Source: Kalaharituber pfeilii
Taxonomy: Eukaryota; Ascomycota; Pezizomycetes; Pezizales; Pezizaceae
DNA: 11,578 bases
NCBI GenBank assembly: GCA_015179045.1
Contig: WHUZ01000330.1
Span: 1 to 11,578 of the forward strand
Direction of reading: 5' to 3'
In this document: positions 6,907 through 11,578 of the stretch, one piece after another
Position numbering within the stretch: position 1 is the stretch's first letter
Layout of the letters: the number at the start of each line of letters is the position of its first letter
Translations under genes and position numbers: made by a program
Notes under the pieces: model-generated
Told to the model about the DNA's origin: nothing
The model's database searches: none
What the model saw: the letters and a program-made list of their open reading frames with translations, nothing else

Positions 6907-8302
6907 CATGTGATCTCAAACGACTCCCTTTGCCCGCTTCCAGTGGTTGAGTGCAGCAATCCTAGCTGCCATTCCTGCAGCTTCTCGGGTATTACCATCA
7001 TCCAGTTGAGATTCAAATTCCGTCTTTCCCACCTCCCCATTGGCTCGAGCCAAGACCTAATGGACGTCGGAGTCTTCTGCTAGATCCTCATATGTATTGC
7101 TCTCAATATCATATTCGTCCTTATTAAAATACCCGATTTCCTTGGGGTCTGGTGTGTCTTCATGGGTGGCCGTATTAAGCACTACCAAGAGACAGACAGG
7201 CTTATAATTGGTGCGCTCGAGGAGTGCCTCCAGTTCAGTATCGGAAAGCAGACATATAACATCAGTTTCCAGCACACTCGCATTCGCACGTGGCTTTGTA
7301 GTTGCCCCGTAGATAGTACAGGGAAACTTTCCTGCCAGGACCCGCTTTGGAATTGCGGTAACCATCTCCTGCAAACTCCATGTTTTCAGGGTGAAAACAA
7401 CTTTTGTGGGACAGGTTTCCCACCGGAGTGCGTCATTACTACCCAAATAACACTCCTGGACCTCAGGATCACAGATGAAGACTTTCATCGGAGTCTTCTT
7501 TCCGATGTCTAATAATTCTTCCCCGACGCTATCGAGTATATCGCCACCAGTAATAGCATTATCTCGCTGCTGTTCAGCGATGGCAAGTTGCAGCTTTTGT
7601 TCGGTCTCCCATCTTTTCTTGCATGCATGCATCAATGAGAATGGCTTTGAATGCTTCATATGCTCAGTCATCATTGTGTGCCAAGAGAGTTTTGGCAGAT
7701 CTTTTGAATCCAACCATTCTCTTGGCTTCGTCCTCCAATTTCTTCCATTTATCTTCTCCTACTTGTCACTTACCTGTAATATTATTAATGACATAATAGT
7801 TTTTTAGGGCACTCCTCCATGTGGTATATTCCATATCCTTATCTTCCCATCCCAATAGTGCCTTGGAGTTGGATATTTCGTCCTTTTTGGTAACCATTTT
7901 TCCTGCCGTATAGGGTCAGATAACTGACACACCGGATATTTAGCCCTCTTTCGGGAATAACTCAAAGGAGCAATTACCTCTGTTGCACGATATAAATGCC
8001 GTGAATCAAAATTGAAGTACTGTCATACTCACAATTTATAGGAGTTTAGGTCCTCAATTGTGCTCAACGTCGGATTATATACCTAGAGTTCTTTTCGAAA
8101 GTTGTCGCAGAACCTAGAATAAGGGTAGTTTGGTTCTGATATGCACTTGAGAATTGCCTTATAGGTAGATAGAATAACTAATTGTTTGCTTGTTTTAGAG
8201 TATACAAAAACATGGATTCTGGTAATGTTTATCTCGAATCCTCATGGCCATTTTAAATACATAGAACAAAGCAACAACTCTATCTATTTCATAGACCCCA
8301 GA
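6907..8302 (-). pseudogene. Long broken gene of unknown family
   Basis: On the minus strand a protein-like reading continues for about 1.4 kb if single-base frameshifts and stops are passed over. Pieces in order: 8302-8205 (SGVYEIDRVVALFYVFKMAM), about 8205-7895 (VILSTYKAILKCISEPNYPY through QEKW), 7897-about 7615 (KDMEYTTWRSALKNYY, DKWKKLEDEAKR), and 7615-7057, the longest clean run at about 185 codons (KVFICDPEVQECYLGS, KFPCTIYGATTK). Beyond the TAG at 7057-7059 the frame goes on to 6907, ending at a GTAAGT splice donor (6901-6906) after a TGA at 6916-6918. Frameshifts sit at T-rich or A-rich homopolymers (near 8207, 7892, 7615). Other stops are at 8083-8085, 7776-7778 and about 8029-8038. 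The C-terminal part is acidic (EDTPDPKEIG, YEDLAEDSD). The WRSALKNYY...KWKKL part looks helical and could bind DNA. I do not recognise the family. A missing intron could explain some breaks, but not all. Confidence 0.55.
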
Positions 8303-8447
8303 CCATCATGGCCATTACCTGAATCAACAATCTATATCTAACATTGGGATGCAAGAACTACATGGATCTTGATCTTGGTTTGATCCAATGGGTGTCCTGC
8401 ACTAAAACATGCCTGAATCATTATGCTACACTGGAGCTGAATCATGA

Positions 8448-8549
8448 TGCCGCGCTGGAACGCACTTGCCTTCGGACGTGTTCTGGAAGACATCTGATTG
8501 CCGCGCTGGATCACACTTACCTTAGGACGCGTTCTGGAAGACACTGGAT
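8448..8549. repeat. 51-bp tandem duplication
   Basis: Two adjacent 51-base units start at 8448 and 8499, each beginning TGCCGCGCTGGA and containing GTTCTGGAAGACA. About 80 percent of positions agree. As 51 is a multiple of three it gives a 17-residue repeat in every frame; the minus strand frame (8338-8544) shows SSRTRPK twice with QRG following. The frame could continue into the pseudogene at 8302, but the join is not demonstrable. Confidence 0.85.
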
Positions 8550-8934
8550 CCAGAGCATTGGATTGGGACCAGAACGCTGGGATTCACCCCTGACATGTAT
8601 GTACTGATCTTGGGACTATGCTCAGGTAGTTTAGGCACCATGTCAGGTTCTAATCTCGGCAAAGCTTGCCTGATGATTATGTACCGCCTCTCTAAAGCTT
8701 AGGCCAAGGAGTCTAGGCATGAGAACAGATTTTCCACTGATTTCTTATGCTTTATTTTTCTAAAAAAAAAAAAAGACCATAGCTTTCCACTTCAATCTTT
8801 CGGAAACTTCAACCCACATTCTCGCGAAGCACTTGGCATACAAATTCTACAACTGACACGAAAGGTCCACTACCCGATAGTACGGGTCTTTCACCTTCCA
8901 TTATAGCCCCCTTGACTGAACTCTTTATCCAGAA
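8550..8934. other. Gene-free spacer
   Basis: No gene supported. It contains a 13-A run at 8762-8774. The 73-codon minus frame at 8809-9030 runs antisense to the zinc-finger frame and has no domain that I know. The plus strand from 8880 to 8934 is the 5' flank of the zinc-finger frame and shows no clear TATA box. Confidence 0.45.
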
Positions 8935-9078
8935 ATGAATACTACTAAAACCTGTTGTCCATATTGTTCCAAGCTTTATACTCATGCTAGTGCTTATGCG
9001 GAACACTTGCGCAAGAAACATCCTAAACACAGATGGAAGCCCACATCTGAGCGAACAAACGTCTTCGTATGCAAGTGA
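8935..9078 (+). CDS. Short C2H2 zinc-finger reading frame, possibly a transposase remnant
   Basis: The ATG at 8935 (in-frame TGA five codons upstream) opens a 47-residue frame with CPYCSKLYTHASAYAEHLRK followed by KH. Spacing is C-x2-C-x12-H-x4-H, a good C2H2 zinc finger at residues 8-29, followed by a basic stretch. C2H2 fingers bind DNA or RNA. The frame ends at TGA 9076-9078, but the same frame is then open to a TAG at 9439-9441, another 120 codons, so the TGA may be a mutated CGA and the product may once have been about 168 residues. The overlapping frame at 9069-9332 has a more natural Asp/Glu/Ser/Thr composition, so a frameshift is also possible. A lone N-terminal C2H2 finger is common in fungal cut-and-paste transposases of the Plavaka type, but no transposase core is visible. 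It could equally be a small gene or a relic. Confidence 0.45.
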   Translation: MNTTKTCCPYCSKLYTHASAYAEHLRKKHPKHRWKPTSERTNVFVCK

Positions 9079-9441
9079 CGATGTTCCGACGCCCTGAGTT
9101 CATCAAAAAAATTCCAAAACTCTGGAACGGGCCAGATTTTGAGGAAATTCACTTCAACAATCTCTCCCCTACCGATGAGGAGGATAACTTGGGGAATGCA
9201 TCCTCCGACACCACAAGTCGGACTTCCACTTCCCCTTCCATTGAGATTTGTGAAAGGACACTCCCCTTTCCTTCCGAATACAAAGCCGGAGTTCCTTCAA
9301 TATGTGGGGAAAGGGAGGTACGAAGGTTCTGAAGGTATGCCTAAAGTCCTCATGCCAATGCCAGCGAACAAGCGGGTGATACCCATTCGCAGTATCTCTG
9401 GAATGGCTCATCTAATCCCAATAGAGCCGGACTTGCAGTAG
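9079..9441 (+). pseudogene. Possible continuation of the zinc-finger protein
   Basis: Two overlapping plus frames are open here. One is in phase with the zinc finger (stop at 9439-9441) and is Pro/Leu/Arg-rich. The other (9069-9332) has an acidic and Ser/Thr-rich middle (PTDEEDNLGNASSDT) and reads more like protein. The likeliest explanation is a linker downstream of the finger that has suffered a frameshift. No conserved domain is recognised. Confidence 0.3.
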
Positions 9442-9474
9442 TATGTAAATAATCGGATAGATTTGGCTACTTGA

Positions 9475-9658
9475 CAGGACATATATCAGGCGGATGAAAT
9501 ATAATTAGTTCGGACAATAAATCATGCATCATGTAGTATTTTAAAGGATCTGATAACATCAAGTGGCAGGACATATATCAAGCGGATGAAATGTAATTAG
9601 TTCGGAGAATAAATCAGGCATCATGTAGCATTTTAAAGGATCTGATAGCATCAAGTAA
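9475..9658. repeat. 92-bp tandem duplication
   Basis: Unit 1 is 9475-9566, unit 2 9567-9658. They share CAGGACATATATCA, CGGATGAAAT, TAATTAGTTCGGA, CATCATGTAG, ATTTTAAAGGATCTGATA and CATCAAGT, with six substitutions over about 90 bases, four of them transitions. No coding content. It is the best conserved tandem repeat in the window, so probably recent. Confidence 0.9.
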
Positions 9659-9724
9659 ACGGTCATTGGGTATAGCATCTGACGCGACAGGTTGGTTGCC
9701 TCACGTTACAAATCGTAGAAGACC

Positions 9725-9868
9725 ACATTACTATATCATCACCATTATGAATCTTTTTTATAGTACCTATGCCAAGAAACCATGGAGCTACAGTCGCTCA
9801 TGGTTTCTTGGTATGATGAGATACAATGGCAATGCATTTCATAGCACAAGCATACTTTGGAAGCACAA
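9725..9868. repeat. Dispersed repeat with 39-bp palindrome, copy 2
   Basis: Matches 2830-2987. The core is a perfect 13-base inverted repeat, CCAAGAAACCATG (9772-9784) against CATGGTTTCTTGG (9799-9811); a bulged AGC/GCT pair extends the stem inward. It is followed by two units of the 24-bp array in slightly shortened form (about 9828-9868), where the second unit is broken off by the A-tail of the large LINE. Confidence 0.8.
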
Positions 9869-10003
9869 TTTTTTTTTTTTTTTTTTTAATAACCCTGCTT
9901 GTAGTACTTGGCCATGGCAGAGACCCTGGGCAAGCCCTTACAGCCCGGAGACAGGCTAAACTAACTCTCTACACACATGGCCCCCACGAGCCGTCGCCCC
10001 CGC

Positions 10004-10063
10004 TCTCCTGGCTTCTAGAACTTGACCTCGCATTCTCCTACCTTCTAGAACTTGACCCAGTGA
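10004..10063 (-). repeat. 30-bp tandem duplication in the LINE 3' UTR
   Basis: Two 30-base units start at 10004 and 10034; both read TCTCCT, two variable bases, then CTTCTAGAACTTGACC. Present at the same place in copy A (2510, 2540) and copy B (3249, 3279), so it belongs to the element's master sequence. Each unit has the palindrome TTCTAGAA. Confidence 0.85.
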
Positions 10064-10080
10064 AGAAATTCTCTAAAACG

Positions 10081-11578
10081 TTATACTCCTCCCCATTCTC
10101 TGCCTTTCTTTTCCAATCCTTCCCATGTCGCTCTACCTCTCAAAACCTTCTGGGCGGTTCTCCTGACTTCTGCATTGGAAAGCGAGATGCTCCCCTGTTT
10201 GCACCTCTCCAAACCTGCACCTATCCGATTCCACCCCCTAGCTTCTTCAACCACCCAGCACACCTTCCTCGCTCCAGTCGCAATGCAGTGAAGTTTGATA
10301 TTGCCACCCTACTCCACTCCATGACCTTTCCTCCTCCAAAGCCCTCCACTTCTCTCTTCTCCTTCCTCCACGCCTTCACCCTCTGGGCACCCACTTCTAG
10401 CCACCTCCTTCCTCTGCATCACCATCCCCTTCTTGCCCACTCATCCGCCTTCTCATTGCCTGCGATTCCGATGTGAGCTTTTACCCACAACAGTTTCGCA
10501 TCCCTCCCCTTCTCTTTCTGCTTCACTGCATTCACCACCCTTTCTCAAATCCTGTCTTTCCCTTTCCCTCCCTGCCCGCCTTCTGAATCACCATGACAGC
10601 TTCCGAATCCAGACAGATCAGGACTGGACCTCCTCCGGTGCACTCTCCAGTGCTCTTCTCACTCCCCTCACCTCCCTGTCGAAAACCGTCACTATTGTTT
10701 TTCTACCACCTCCGCCACGCTGCCGACCTCCACCATACACCTGCCCCCACCTTGCTATCCTCGATTTTACTGCCATCTGAAAAGAAGACGGCTCTCACTT
10801 CCAGCCTCCTCAATCGAGGTCTCCCATTCCTCTCGGCCCCCTTCTTCCTCCCAGCCTTCTGCAGTCCTCACCTCTACCATCTCACATCCTCCTCCCTATG
10901 AAATCTCCTCCCCCTCTTCTGAGAAACATGCCCACTGGCCCTGCCAGCGGTCCAACACCGTTTATACTATCCTTCTCCGCAGTGCCCACTGCACCCCCCA
11001 GTCTCTCAGTTTCTTGCCTCCTCCTCTCTCCTCACCCTCTCCGAAGTCACCTGTACAAAGCTCCGCCAGCTCTGATGGGCCCTCCACCTCCCGGATGATC
11101 GCTCTCACTTGCGCGCCATCCAGGACCGTCTCCACGTCTTCCACTCTGCAAACCACATTCACCCCTTCTACCCAGCACCTCTCCCCCTCCAGCTGCTCTC
11201 TTTAAAACTTGCAGCTGTAATCACTCCATCTCCTTCTTCCACTCCTTCTGGCCTCTCCACCCAATCTCACTCCCTCACATCGCCACCGCCCTCACCATCC
11301 CTATGACGCCTGCCGCAGCTCCGTGGTGACATCCTCTAGTCCCGGTTTCCCAGTCCTGAGAGTGCCCTGCCAGCCTCCTCGCCCTACTCAGCCTATTTCG
11401 CCAATGCGAACTGAAGGTCAGCCTCTCATCGAAAATGACTCCCAGCCACTTCAGTATCTCCCCCTCCTTCTTCCACCTCTTCCCCACTCCGAAAGTTATC
11501 ATCTCCTACTTCGACTCCTCCAGCAGGATCTGATCTTCTTCCGCCACCTCCCCCATTGCCACCTTTACTTATCTACCT
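10081..11578 (-). pseudogene. LINE ORF2, C-terminal half: RT end and RNase H (degraded)
   Basis: Minus-strand coding remains of the LINE polyprotein, which copies element RNA into the genome. Seen: KWLGVIFDERLTFSSHWRNR (plus 11392-11451), the usual block after the reverse transcriptase palm; GSEIGWRGQKEW (11239-11274), the usual linker motif; VEDVETVLDG...QVRAIIREVE near 11090-11140; then RNase H with FSDGS (10769-10783, first catalytic Asp), LDSEAV (about 10595-10612, a further catalytic Asp) and WVKAHIGIAGNEKADEW (10437-10487, with the late His and Asp). ATWEGLEKKG near 10100-10125 is like the end of such proteins. The frame changes several times (for example between LDSEAV and WVKAH) and stops interrupt it (at 11275-11277 after RAVAM, and others), so this copy cannot make an intact protein. 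The 5' half lies outside the window. Confidence 0.85.

Larger units (their letters stand above)
9869..11578 (-). mobile_element. LINE copy C (non-LTR retrotransposon), 3' part, running off the window
   Basis: An 18-T run at 9869-9886 is the A-tail of a minus-strand element. Reading leftward along the plus strand coordinates, the element holds the reverse transcriptase C-terminus (11365-11451), a linker, RNase H (10437-10783), a C-terminal domain to about 10080 and a 3' UTR (about 9887-10080). It continues past the right edge, where the reverse transcriptase core and endonuclease would be expected. Domain order matches fungal Tad-like LINEs that carry RNase H. Compared with copies A and B it retains many more CA and TG dinucleotides, so it has been less affected by C-to-T decay. 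It was inserted into the 24-bp array of the palindrome repeat. Confidence 0.9.

Noticed and set aside
7162..7807. Plus-strand frames of 116 and 110 codons
   Set aside because: They lie opposite the cleanest part of the minus-strand pseudogene and show no coherent composition or domain.
8762..8774. A-tail of a plus-strand retroelement
   Set aside because: A 13-A run alone. The upstream sequence matches neither the LINE 3' UTR nor any other repeat in the window.
9826..10476. 216-codon plus-strand open frame
   Set aside because: It runs antisense through the LINE A-tail, 3' UTR and RNase H. The minus strand carries recognisable RNase H motifs; the plus frame is Pro/Ser/Leu-rich, as expected opposite purine-rich coding DNA.
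10433..11306. Several overlapping plus-strand frames of 63-115 codons
   Set aside because: All are pyrimidine-rich shadows of the minus-strand LINE ORF2, lacking domains and starting at arbitrary ATGs.

Overview
The window reads as a repeat-rich, gene-poor stretch of a filamentous fungal genome, most likely an ascomycete. The evidence is: short GT-AG introns (two of exactly 55 bp, one with a textbook TGCTAAC branch site), a TATA box followed by a CT-rich leader ahead of a start codon, a LINE of the fungal Tad-like sort, and decay dominated by C-to-T and G-to-A changes at CpA/TpG, as produced by repeat-induced point mutation (RIP). Nothing looks bacterial: there are no operons or ribosome binding sites. 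The species cannot be named from the sequence; a Pezizomycete is only a guess. I found no clearly intact gene. All gene identities come from reading translations by eye, without a database search.

Layout. 1-2044: AT-rich, TpA-rich, gene-free DNA with small degenerate tandem repeats and one strong hairpin. 2045-3424: a 55-bp-type minisatellite, two 5'-truncated LINE 3' ends (2364-2650 and 3113-3424, both minus strand), and between them a dispersed repeat made of a 39-bp palindrome plus a 24-bp tandem array. 3425-4536: gene-free DNA with a near-perfect hairpin, an exact 29-bp-period array and a 14-bp minisatellite. 4537-5868 (minus): a broken three-exon gene resembling the fungal DUF6532 family, with a recognisable promoter at 5884-6032. 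6033-6900: a 65-bp tandem repeat and a duplicated exon/intron-like segment. 6907-8302 (minus): a longer broken gene of unknown family. 8448-8549: a 51-bp duplication. 8935-9441 (plus): a short reading frame with a C2H2 zinc finger. 9475-9658: a 92-bp duplication. 9725-9868: a second copy of the palindrome repeat. 9869 to the right edge (minus): the 3' half of a much larger LINE copy with reverse transcriptase C-terminus, RNase H, 3' UTR and A-tail, cut by the window end.

How the parts relate. The three LINE copies share the same 3' UTR, including an internal 30-bp duplication, and all point the same way. The two short copies carry many more CpA-to-TpA changes than the long one, so the long one is younger or better protected. 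The long copy sits inside an array whose uninterrupted counterpart survives at 2940-3059, giving a paralogous empty site. The two minus-strand pseudogenes have coding content that is still easy to read through stops and single-base frameshifts, many of the stops explicable as CAA/CAG/CGA converted by C-to-T. The best candidate for something undescribed is the unknown 6907-8302 gene lying next to the DUF6532-like gene, possibly with the C2H2 frame, as parts of one gene family cluster or mobile unit.
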